Positions 27,475-34,935 of a stretch of DNA of 64,000 bases are shown piece after piece. Positions within the stretch are counted from its first letter, which is position 1. The number at the start of each line of letters is the position of its first letter. Made by a program: the position numbers and the translations under genes. The DNA is from Owenweeksia sp963758205 (GTDB taxonomy: Bacteria > Bacteroidota > Bacteroidia > Flavobacteriales > Schleiferiaceae). A model generated the notes under the pieces. That model was not told the DNA's origin and made no database searches. It worked only from the letters and a program-made list of their open reading frames with translations. The DNA lies in NCBI GenBank assembly GCA_963758205.1, contig CAVWUM010000001.1:434001-498000 (forward strand). Direction: 5' to 3'.

Positions 27475-28701
27475 TCAGGCCAACCACTTTATAGTTAAAC
27501 CAACTGCCAACCACAAGTAACTAGCCCATGCCAGCCACTTCAGCACCTGATCCAGTTTGCCTTTATCAGCCATATCCATACCTCCGTGCTGCTCTTTATC
27601 ATCTTTTTTCTTTTGGATGAATAGCCATGCTAAAACTCCTGACAAAAGGAGGAATAGGATATTGAGAAAAAAGGAGTAGTTTATTTTGAAGTGCTCCTGA
27701 TCCACCATGGATTTGCCGCTACCCTCGGGCATAAATCCGCTAAACTCAAATCCATAATGTAGAAATACCGAACTGGCTACCAAAGCTATAAAAAGCATAA
27801 GGGCAATATATAGCGACATCTTCCAGCCATAATAATTGGCATTGATACGCAGTACCGGAAACACAACCAAATCGCTGAAAATAAAGGCCATAATACCGGC
27901 AAAACTTACCCCGTTGCTGTAAAGCAGCGATGCCAATGGAATATTACCCATGCTACCAATAAAAGTTATAAAGGCTGCGGCAGGACCTACTATGCTGTGT
28001 TCAAGTATCTCTAAAAATGAAAAATCCTGGTTGCCATTGCCTACGCCAATAAACAGAGTTTCAAAAAAAGTGGCAGGTACAAAAGCAGCAATTATACCTG
28101 CAATGGTAAAACCCACCGTTACATCCTTCCATACCATATCCCACTCCATCACATAGCGGTTACCCACTTTTTTCCAGCCTTTAAGGCTTTTTATTTCCCT
28201 ACGCCAATTGGGTATGTCACTTACATCGTTACCACCCTCATCCTTTAGTTTTTTCCGGGCTTTGTCAATAAGCTTTTTGGGATTAGTGAGCTTTACAAAC
28301 GCCCATGAGATAAGGATGAGTAAGAGTCCGCCTATATATTCACCCACCACAAACTGCCACGATAAAAAGATGGAAATAACAATACCCAGCTCAATAACCA
28401 GATTGGTGGAGGACAGCAGAAAGGCCATGCTGGGTATAAAACCCGCACCTTTTTTGAATAAGGATTTGGCGGTAGCGAGGGCTGCAAAACTGCATGAAGA
28501 GGAGATGAACCCAAAAAAAGTAGCCAGGCCAACTTCTTTTCCTCCGGCCTTGCCCATTGATTTTTTCATCCGCTCCTGAGTTACAAAAACCTGTATCATA
28601 CTGCTTATGGCGTAGCCTAGTGCAAATGCCCATAGTGCCGACCAAAAAAATCCAACGGAAGTATAGGCCGCTTCACCCCAGTTTTCTAAAAAGTCACTCA
28701 T
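27475..28701 (-). CDS. predicted permease (ArsP/DUF318-like)
   Basis: A 408-residue integral membrane protein with about ten helices. The N-terminal half has 'FFGFISSSCSFAALATAKSLFKKGAG', whose Ser-Ser-Cys-Ser is the hallmark of the predicted permease family PF03773, which includes organoarsenical and Cu/Zn efflux carriers. The second half has a parallel 'GSMGNIPLASLLYSNGVSFAG' motif. The substrate is unknown; metal or metalloid export is suggested by family only. Confidence 0.85.
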   Translation of the reverse strand: MSDFLENWGEAAYTSVGFFWSALWAFALGYAISSMIQVFVTQERMKKSMGKAGGKEVGLATFFGFISSSCSFAALATAKSLFKKGAGFIPSMAFLLSSTNLVIELGIVISIFLSWQFVVGEYIGGLLLILISWAFVKLTNPKKLIDKARKKLKDEGGNDVSDIPNWRREIKSLKGWKKVGNRYVMEWDMVWKDVTVGFTIAGIIAAFVPATFFETLFIGVGNGNQDFSFLEILEHSIVGPAAAFITFIGSMGNIPLASLLYSNGVSFAGIMAFIFSDLVVFPVLRINANYYGWKMSLYIALMLFIALVASSVFLHYGFEFSGFMPEGSGKSMVDQEHFKINYSFFLNILFLLLSGVLAWLFIQKKKDDKEQHGGMDMADKGKLDQVLKWLAWASYLWLAVGLTIKWLA

Positions 28702-28804
28702 GCTTATTGCTTGTCAACTATCTCAACTAATTGACATACCAAAGGTTTGGAGGTGCTTTAATAGGTTGTAAGATTCGCTACCTTTAACATCAAAATTGTA
28801 AACC

Positions 28805-29248
28805 ATGAAAAAAATATTACTTAGTGTAATAGCGCTGCTATTGACAACCTCAATTGGCTTTGCGCAGAAAAAGGCTCCGGCAGAAGTGCAAAAGGCATTT
28901 ACCGAAAAGTTCCCCGATGCAAAATCCATTAAGTGGGAAAAGGAAAATGATAAAAACTGGGAAGCTGAATTTAAACTGGCTGAAAAAGAAATGAGTGCTG
29001 AGTTTGATGCCAATGGAAACTGGCTGCAAACCGAAACCAGCGTTTCGATAAGCGATTTGCCCGCTGGTGTAATGGATGCCATCAAGTCAACGTTTGAGGG
29101 CTATACAGCAGATGAAGCCGAAATGGTGGAAACGGCAGATGGTGAAGTAAAATACGAGGTGGAGCTTAAAAAAGGAAAGGAAGAATTAGAAGTGTTATTT
29201 TCTTTTGATGGCAGCGTGCTTAGTAGAGAGCTGGAAGAAGATGATTAA
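28805..29248 (+). CDS. PepSY-like (DUF2874) secreted protein
   Basis: A 147-residue protein with a signal peptide cut near GFA-QK and two PepSY-like repeats ('AFTEKFPDAKSIKWEKEND' and 'AIKSTFEGYTADEAEMVET'). It ends in the acidic tail LEEDD. Members are small periplasmic beta-sandwich proteins of unclear role. A paralogue with the same layout is at 57954-58424. It is followed by a terminator. Confidence 0.88.
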   Translation: MKKILLSVIALLLTTSIGFAQKKAPAEVQKAFTEKFPDAKSIKWEKENDKNWEAEFKLAEKEMSAEFDANGNWLQTETSVSISDLPAGVMDAIKSTFEGYTADEAEMVETADGEVKYEVELKKGKEELEVLFSFDGSVLSRELEEDD

Positions 29249-29270
29249 CTGAAAATTTTAATCTATTGAG

Positions 29271-29301
29271 AAGCCCTGGCCCTGGCCGGGGCTTTGTTTT
29301 T
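29271..29301 (+). terminator. terminator after the PepSY-like gene
   Basis: AAGCCC..GGGGCTT with inner TGGCC/GGCC pairing, followed by TTGTTTTT. Confidence 0.75.
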
Positions 29302-29350
29302 ATCGGCATTCAAATCATCTCGTTTGTAAGGGTCTCAGAGTATTCAGGCA

Positions 29351-30076
29351 TTACTTTACTGGCAGATATAGGCTCATCTTTTCAATCTGTAGTTCATCCA
29401 GGTGGCCCATCATACTTTCATCCTTTGTTATTAGGTGAAGGTGAACAAATGAATCATGGTGTGTAAAAATACCCTGGTGTTTGGTGGAAAAAAAGCCGAC
29501 TATTTCACACTCTTTATTTTGAAGATGATAGGAAGTTTGTCCATGGTGGGCCTCTTTGGGTGAGGATACCTTGCTGCCTTTTGGCAGATTTTGGATGTGA
29601 ATGGTGGCCGCTGCTACTTTCCCTTTCAGGTTAAAAGCAAAGGGTCGTTTATTATCCTTGGTCTTTTGGTCAATAAACTTCTCCAGCTCGGTTATGGATT
29701 TTATTTCCTGCGGTAACGCAACCTCGCGCCACTCGCTTACATTGGCATACACTAAAAATGGCGCAGAAACTTTGTGCGTTTCTTCAACCATCATAGTGCT
29801 ATCCGTAAGCACCCGCGAAACATAACTCTTACCATTATTTATAAGAATCTCTCCGGTAAGGTAGCTTTCAGGCCCCAAGCCGTAAAGCCCGCTCTTGTCA
29901 GAAATAGTATCAACGTCAATACTACTTCCCAGCTGGCCTTTCCACATTACATTGTGCATGGCCCCGGCTATTTTAACGTCCGTATAGGATTCTGTTTCGC
30001 TGCTTTTTTCTTCAGCATTGTGGCAGCTGCCTGCTGCCAGTACTAATGCAATAATACCTGTTGGTATTTTCTTCAT
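29351..30076 (-). CDS. acetolactate decarboxylase family lipoprotein
   Basis: A 241-residue lipoprotein (signal peptide ending AAGSC, Cys-18) with the acetolactate decarboxylase (BudA/AlsD) fold signature: 'AGAMHNVMWKGQLGSSIDVD', 'LYGLGPESYLTGEI' (E76), and the zinc ligands H212-x-H214 and, eleven residues on, H225. The 11-residue gap equals that of characterised family members. Those enzymes convert 2-acetolactate to acetoin in the cytoplasm; here the signal peptide points to export, so the physiological substrate may differ. I chose the ATG at 30076 because it opens the lipobox signal; a longer frame to 30151 exists. Confidence 0.82.
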   Translation of the reverse strand: MKKIPTGIIALVLAAGSCHNAEEKSSETESYTDVKIAGAMHNVMWKGQLGSSIDVDTISDKSGLYGLGPESYLTGEILINNGKSYVSRVLTDSTMMVEETHKVSAPFLVYANVSEWREVALPQEIKSITELEKFIDQKTKDNKRPFAFNLKGKVAAATIHIQNLPKGSKVSSPKEAHHGQTSYHLQNKECEIVGFFSTKHQGIFTHHDSFVHLHLITKDESMMGHLDELQIEKMSLYLPVK

Positions 30077-30237
30077 GGCTAAAATCGTTGTGTATTCGGT
30101 TATTGTACCTTGTAAATTTTCAGAGCTTAAAACTAACATTCTCTCTTCCATACATCCATAAAGGCCAGTTTATCGTACCTATTATCAACTAACCAAAATT
30201 CAATCAATCCCCTTATGGGTGATGATGCGATACTCAG

Positions 30238-30657
30238 GTGAAATCGATAATTCTAAAATCTGCGTCACTTACCATATTGTCAGGTTATCTGGTACTGGTA
30301 CTTTCAGGTTCATTTAGCAGCTTCATGCACCGCGTTTCGCACGAGTTACAGCATATGCTGAGTGGCCTGGAGCAGGTTGAAGAGCATCATCACGACCATT
30401 TTCATTCTCACAATGATCATTCGCACCAGATCAGCCATTCGCACCCGCTTATTGATTTTTTAAAGGAGCTTTCCAACCAAACAGAGTCACCCGTTAGCAT
30501 GCCGGACGTAAAAGTTCCACACCTGAGCTTCCACGAAATGCAGCAAGCTAAGGTCTTCAGGATTTTAAGTTTCAATTCTCAAAAAACAGCCACTCCCTTC
30601 CTGGCTCTTTTGCTGGAAGGCCATGGCGATACATTTACTCCACCTCCACAGGTATAG
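30238..30657 (+). CDS. histidine-rich membrane-anchored small protein
   Basis: A 139-residue protein starting at GTG (no ATG fits). There is one N-terminal membrane helix (~10-30). A His cluster of about a dozen residues within 30 (~50-76, HHHDHFHSHNDHSH) follows, then a helix and a Pro-rich tail. The cluster would bind Zn, Cu or Ni. It precedes a TonB receptor and a His-rich lipoprotein on the same strand, so a metal-handling role in the periplasm is inferred. No named family was recognised. Confidence 0.7.
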   Translation: MKSIILKSASLTILSGYLVLVLSGSFSSFMHRVSHELQHMLSGLEQVEEHHHDHFHSHNDHSHQISHSHPLIDFLKELSNQTESPVSMPDVKVPHLSFHEMQQAKVFRILSFNSQKTATPFLALLLEGHGDTFTPPPQV

Positions 30658-30789
30658 TTCATCATTCACAGGGCATCCCTTTTCGGAAATGTCTGCTATT
30701 TCAATCTTTCAATAACCCGGTTTCGCTTTAGCGCAACTCCGGACTGTATCATGAGTTCTGCGAAGGCCATGATACCTTAAACCAAATTT
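30658..30789. other. gap before the metal-type TonB receptor
   Basis: A 132-base spacer. It holds one imperfect dyad, TATCATG at 30747 and CATGATA at about 30769, which could be an operator or a small hairpin. No promoter box stands out and no terminator is seen, so read-through from the His-rich gene is possible. Confidence 0.3.
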
Positions 30790-33087
30790 ATGATGAAACT
30801 ATACACACGTAAGTCCTTCACCTGTAGTGGAGGATTCAAACATTTTTACATTTTTCTTTTCTTAATATTCTCTACCGCCTGGGCCTACGGGCAGTCAGGT
30901 GAGGTGAGCGGTACCATAACTAACAGTGCTGGCGAGCCTTTGCGCGATGCCAATGTGGTGCTGCAGGGCACCGGAATGGGTGCAGTAACCAATTCCGAAG
31001 GTTTTTTCTCCATCAAGTCTGTAGCTCCTAAAACCTACGAACTGGTGGTTTCGTCCATCGGCTATGAAACCATGAGACAGCAAATCACTGTGGCAGAAAA
31101 TAAGACCACTAACTTGTCGCTAAAGCTGATCTCGTCCATCGAAATGCTGGGGGAGGTTGCCATAAAAGGTCAGGTTTTTAAGAAGCAAAACCAAACGGTA
31201 ACGGTAAACGAGGTAGGGCTCGATCAGATCCGTTTGCTTAACATTACCGAGCCAACCCGGATCATTCAGCAAATACCGGGTGTTGACCTTGGTGCTTACC
31301 GCCAGGGTGGCGTGGCTGATGTGTTTTCCATTCGGGGTTTTGGTGGCGGTGGCCACGAGGGCCAGGCCGGAGTGCAGGTAGATGGCATTTCGCTAAACGA
31401 AGCCGAAGGCCACTCAGACGGTTATGCCGATATGAATATCCTGATACCAATTAACATCCAGAAAGTGCAGGTGTATAAAGGGCCTTCATCGGTACTTTAT
31501 GGCCGCTTTGCCGAGGGTGGTACCATTGCCTATGAAACCCGCAAGGGTGGCGATTATACCGATGTACAAATAACAGGAGGCTCCTTTAGCACCTTTGATG
31601 CACAGGTGGCCGTGGGTCAACCCGTAAGCGTGAAGAAAGGAAAGCTGAGTTCCAATTTTGCATTCCAGGTGTTTAATACTACCGGCTATGCTGCAAACTC
31701 AGATTATCTCAAGGGTAACATTTCAGGAAGGTTGGCGTACCAAATAAATAGAAAAACGGATGTGGCCCTTACACTGAATGCTCATAGTAGCGATTGGGAG
31801 GCATCCGGCTACATTTCTGAAGATCAAATAAACGACCTTGATTTACGCGACCGCCAGGCACCTAATGCTGAAAATGATGGTGGTAGTAAACTTTTTGCTT
31901 CGCAGCGCCTGGATATAAATCACACCATAAACAATAACCTCCGTCTGTTGATTTTTGGTTATTCGGTACAACAGAATTTTACACGCTTCGCTAAGTTTGG
32001 ATTTGATCCCGGTGGCCAGTCTGAGCGCTTTAATACCCGCGAAGTGTACTCAGGTGGTGCCAGCCTTAACGGAAGTGGTAAACTTGGTAGTGTAGGAGTT
32101 GATTGGGTAGCCGGTGCGGAATATTATGATGAGACAACTGACCGTAAAAGGTGGAACACCTCCAACAGGGTGCGTATGGATCAGATTCAGCAGCGCTCTT
32201 TCAGCGTACAGTCCATTTCGGCTTTTGCCCAGGGTGAGTTTAATGTTTCCCGCTATTTCAGGCCCTCAGTAGGACTTAGATACGATACCTACCTTGGTGA
32301 TTTTATTAACGAAGATCCCGGTCAGGAAGGCTTTACTGCAAATATGGATAACCTTTCTAACGTGGCGCCTAAGGTGGGTGTGCGTTCTACAATTTTTCAG
32401 GGTTTTGACCTTAGGGTAAGTGTTTCCAATGGCTTTTCATTGCCCAACAGCACTACCAAGTATGATCCTGATCTTAACCTGGAACCTGTACAGCTATGGC
32501 AGTACGAAGCGGGCTTTAACTATATGTACAAGCAGTGGCTGGAGTTTGATGCCGCGGCTTATGTTCTAAACACTTCAAGAGAAATCATGGAAAATCCACC
32601 CGGCTCCGGTAATCTTATCAATGCGGGTATGACGCAACGGAGAGGACTGGAAACAAGACTGGAGCTTAAGCCGCTGCCGGGTTTTGCCGTGTTGGGGTCG
32701 TTTACCTACATGGAAACTGAAATCATGGAAAACACCGATCCCACCCTTGAAGGTAAGGAGCTTTCCAATATCCCCGCCACCATTTCATTTGTAAATGTTG
32801 TGTACACGCTTAAGAGTGGTTTAGGTGCCATGGTGCGTGTGCGCGATGTTGGGCAGTATGCCACTGATGGAGGCAATACCGGCTACTACGATGGTTATAC
32901 CGTGGGCCACCTTATGCTGTTTTACAACTTTGATGGCCGCTCTATGCAACGGGGGCGTGTGTTTGTAGAGGTAAACAATTTTACCAACGAAAATTATGCA
33001 GAAGCTGTATTTGGTGGAGCTGGTGCTCAATCATTTGCCCCTGCGCCATTGGCCAACTTTACGGCTGGTGTAAGCTTTAACTTTTAA
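30790..33087 (+). CDS. TonB-dependent receptor (putative metal uptake)
   Basis: A complete receptor of 765 residues: signal peptide (cut near AYGQ), carboxypeptidase-like regulatory domain (~36-118), plug ('RIIQQIPGVDLGAYRQGGVADVFSIRGFGGGG', 'VQVYKGPSSVLYGRFAEGG') and a barrel ending in AGVSFNF. The plug contains 'GGGGHEGQ' and 'EAEGHSDGYADM', giving it His and acidic residues that could touch a metal. It is flanked by a His-rich membrane protein and a His-rich lipoprotein 14 bases downstream, so transport of a metal or metal chelate is inferred. A second Met (30793) is an equal start. Confidence 0.9.
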   Translation: MMKLYTRKSFTCSGGFKHFYIFLFLIFSTAWAYGQSGEVSGTITNSAGEPLRDANVVLQGTGMGAVTNSEGFFSIKSVAPKTYELVVSSIGYETMRQQITVAENKTTNLSLKLISSIEMLGEVAIKGQVFKKQNQTVTVNEVGLDQIRLLNITEPTRIIQQIPGVDLGAYRQGGVADVFSIRGFGGGGHEGQAGVQVDGISLNEAEGHSDGYADMNILIPINIQKVQVYKGPSSVLYGRFAEGGTIAYETRKGGDYTDVQITGGSFSTFDAQVAVGQPVSVKKGKLSSNFAFQVFNTTGYAANSDYLKGNISGRLAYQINRKTDVALTLNAHSSDWEASGYISEDQINDLDLRDRQAPNAENDGGSKLFASQRLDINHTINNNLRLLIFGYSVQQNFTRFAKFGFDPGGQSERFNTREVYSGGASLNGSGKLGSVGVDWVAGAEYYDETTDRKRWNTSNRVRMDQIQQRSFSVQSISAFAQGEFNVSRYFRPSVGLRYDTYLGDFINEDPGQEGFTANMDNLSNVAPKVGVRSTIFQGFDLRVSVSNGFSLPNSTTKYDPDLNLEPVQLWQYEAGFNYMYKQWLEFDAAAYVLNTSREIMENPPGSGNLINAGMTQRRGLETRLELKPLPGFAVLGSFTYMETEIMENTDPTLEGKELSNIPATISFVNVVYTLKSGLGAMVRVRDVGQYATDGGNTGYYDGYTVGHLMLFYNFDGRSMQRGRVFVEVNNFTNENYAEAVFGGAGAQSFAPAPLANFTAGVSFNF

Positions 33088-33101
33088 ATAAAAACAATAC
33101 G

Positions 33102-33758
33102 ATGAAATTTACTAAGATGATAGCACTTGGTGTAGCGGCCAGCCTGGCAATAAGCTGCCAAAACGCTGAAACCAAAAATCAACCCAAAGAAGAACACGAC
33201 CATACCCATGGCGAAGCGGGCCATGGCCATGAGCATGATACCGAAGAGGCGCACATGCATGGTGGCGAACACGGCCATACGCATGAAATGGTATTTTCCT
33301 TTTTAAGGATGGATGGGGAATTTCAAATGGATCCTGTGAAGGAGAATGTGCGGAATGATCCGCGCAACCCTTCGCGCATAGTGCTGGAAACTACTGAAGA
33401 AGCCGGAACCCTTACCCGCATGGCGTTCTATAAACATAATGATCCTTCAGCACTGTGGGCTGAAGGTGGTTATGAATTTATAGGCAGCCGACCTGACCCG
33501 CACTATTACCCGGATGAATCCAAAACTTCTATTTGGGATGTGTTTGAGTTAAAGAAGGGGTATGAAGGCGATACTGAAAAATTCAAATATGTGATTTCAC
33601 GCTCCCCGCATGGCGAGCCCATCCACATGCATTTGCGCTATGGCAAAAATGTGGAGGAGTTGCTCCAAATGAGTAATATGGAAGAAGACAGTGCCAACTA
33701 CAACCCGTGGTGGTCGCTGTACTGCGATATTAACCGTAATACCAGTTGTGGAGATTAA
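33102..33758 (+). CDS. histidine-rich lipoprotein
   Basis: A 218-residue lipoprotein with lipobox AISC (~19). Residues ~30-62 form a His/Glu-rich stretch with repeated HxH (EEHDHTHGEAGHGHEHD, then HMHGGEHGHTHE), suited to binding zinc or copper. The remaining globular part contains 'PHGEPIHMHLRYG'. It directly follows the TonB receptor and ends in a terminator, so it is probably the metal-collecting partner of that receptor. The family was not recognised. Confidence 0.8.
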   Translation: MKFTKMIALGVAASLAISCQNAETKNQPKEEHDHTHGEAGHGHEHDTEEAHMHGGEHGHTHEMVFSFLRMDGEFQMDPVKENVRNDPRNPSRIVLETTEEAGTLTRMAFYKHNDPSALWAEGGYEFIGSRPDPHYYPDESKTSIWDVFELKKGYEGDTEKFKYVISRSPHGEPIHMHLRYGKNVEELLQMSNMEEDSANYNPWWSLYCDINRNTSCGD

Positions 33759-33771
33759 TTACCATTAATGC

Positions 33772-33801
33772 AAAAAGCCGGGCGAGAGTCCGGCTTTTTT
33801 T
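33772..33801 (+). terminator. terminator of the His-rich operon
   Basis: AAAAAGCCGG-GCGAGAGT-CCGGCTTTTTT, a 10-bp stem with a T run. Confidence 0.9.
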
Positions 33802-33899
33802 ATTTGTAGAGTTATCCCAATTGCAGAATCGCTTACTGAGTAACTTATTACATCGTTTTTGGAATTGTTAAAAGAATGGTGTAACGTTCTTTCTTTAGT

Positions 33900-34292
33900 T
33901 TAAACAGATGTTTCAGCAGGAGATTGCACCAAAGGCTTAAATCCACCATACACCATTCGGCTGGCATCAAAAATCGGTTGTTCAGGATGGAGTAGGGGAG
34001 CTACTATTTTTTCCATGCGAGGGTCCTGCGGCACTTTTTTGTTCGCTGAGTCCCGTACTTCTTTTGTGGGGAACACCACCCATCCGAATAGCACAACTTC
34101 ATCCTTCTTCGCATCCGCCATATCAGTAAATGATCGGGTACCCTCCAGGTGAAGGTCATCGCCAAAGTATTCGTAATAGCCCAACGCACCATACTCCTTC
34201 CATATTTCCGCCACCTGTTTTGCCACGGCTTTATATTCTTCCAGGTGTACTTTTTTAATGGGGAGCACAAAGCTGTCAATGTAGTTTTGCAT
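33900..34292 (-). CDS. DUF1428 family protein
   Basis: A 130-residue cytoplasmic protein of the dimeric ferredoxin-like alpha/beta barrel type. Signatures of DUF1428 (YbaA-like) are 'MQNYIDSFVLPIKKVHLEEY', 'WKEYGALGYYEYFGDD', 'VVLFGWVVFPTKEVRD' and 'FDASRMVYGGFKPL'. The function is unknown. It lies just outside the cassette cluster on the same strand, with 114 bases between. Confidence 0.9.
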   Translation of the reverse strand: MQNYIDSFVLPIKKVHLEEYKAVAKQVAEIWKEYGALGYYEYFGDDLHLEGTRSFTDMADAKKDEVVLFGWVVFPTKEVRDSANKKVPQDPRMEKIVAPLLHPEQPIFDASRMVYGGFKPLVQSPAETSV

Positions 34293-34406
34293 GGTTTTGA
34301 TTTTTGTGGTTAGGTGGGGTTGTTTTAATATTATTTATTAATGAACTACATAAGCTACGAATGGTGAGACTGCCTTGGAAGGGAGGTTTTGTTAGCGTTT
34401 GTTTTT

Positions 34407-34733
34407 TTAATCAATGAATAGAGTCGTCAGAAATGGTAGAATCAATGTCGATATTGTAAAGATTGCGTCACCAAAGTGTAGTCGCCTGTATTCACCTTGT
34501 TCCCAACTTGGGTACATGTATCCTGTCATAAATGGTTCGTTCTTAAACAGCTTCAAAAAGAGTTGTCTAATGAGTCCGAAGTAAACCATGAATAAAAGCG
34601 GTAAAAATGTCCAAGTAGCAGCATTTCCATTAACCATTTCAAGACTTGGTCTGTCCATGTTTAGGTAACCAAAAACAGCAAGTCCAATCGTCAATATGAA
34701 AATTGTCCAATAGGTTTTTGGTTTTTTCAACAA
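34407..34733 (-). CDS. cassette gene: small membrane protein
   Basis: A 108-residue protein (from TTG) with three predicted helices ('WTIFILTIGLAVFGYL', 'TWTFLPLLFMVYFGLI', 'AIFTISTLILPFLTTLFI') and a short 'YPSWEQGEYRRLHFGD' loop. The open frame continues upstream to 34802 and would add another helix (LIYIISGAGLQLVLFVGYKLL), but the only nearby ATG (34791 region) is in another frame and meets a stop after three codons. The true start may thus be lost to a one-base indel. It lies one attC-like site away from the DUF262 gene. The family is unknown. Confidence 0.6.
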   Translation of the reverse strand: MLKKPKTYWTIFILTIGLAVFGYLNMDRPSLEMVNGNAATWTFLPLLFMVYFGLIRQLFLKLFKNEPFMTGYMYPSWEQGEYRRLHFGDAIFTISTLILPFLTTLFID

Positions 34734-34809
34734 CTTATATCCAACGAAAAGAACTAATTGCAGTCCCGCTCCTGAAATGATATAAATTAATTGTCCATTA
34801 TTTTAATGT

Positions 34810-34935
34810 GCTACAACGTTTTGCATATGGCTTGTGGCGGTTTCGAAGCACTTTCCTATCCACCGAAACCAAAGCTGGCTACGGAGCGAAAACCTTGCTG
34901 GCAGCCGTTCAGCCGCCATAAGCTATATGCTTTGT
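34810..34935 (-). other. attC-like site 1, split by intron copy 1
   Basis: The left core is GCTACAACG (34810-34818). The arm GCATATGGCTTGTGGCGG (34823-34840) pairs with CCGCCATAAGCTATATGC (34913-34930) with two mismatches. The other core is completed across the intron: TTTGT at 34931-34935 joins TGGCA at 36824-36828, giving GTTGGCA. Length without the intron is about 131 bases. Confidence 0.8.

Noticed and set aside
33900..34292. The DUF1428 gene as a fifth cassette
   Set aside because: Only half of an attC-like site lies between it and the array, with no complementary arm, so it is more likely chromosomal flank.
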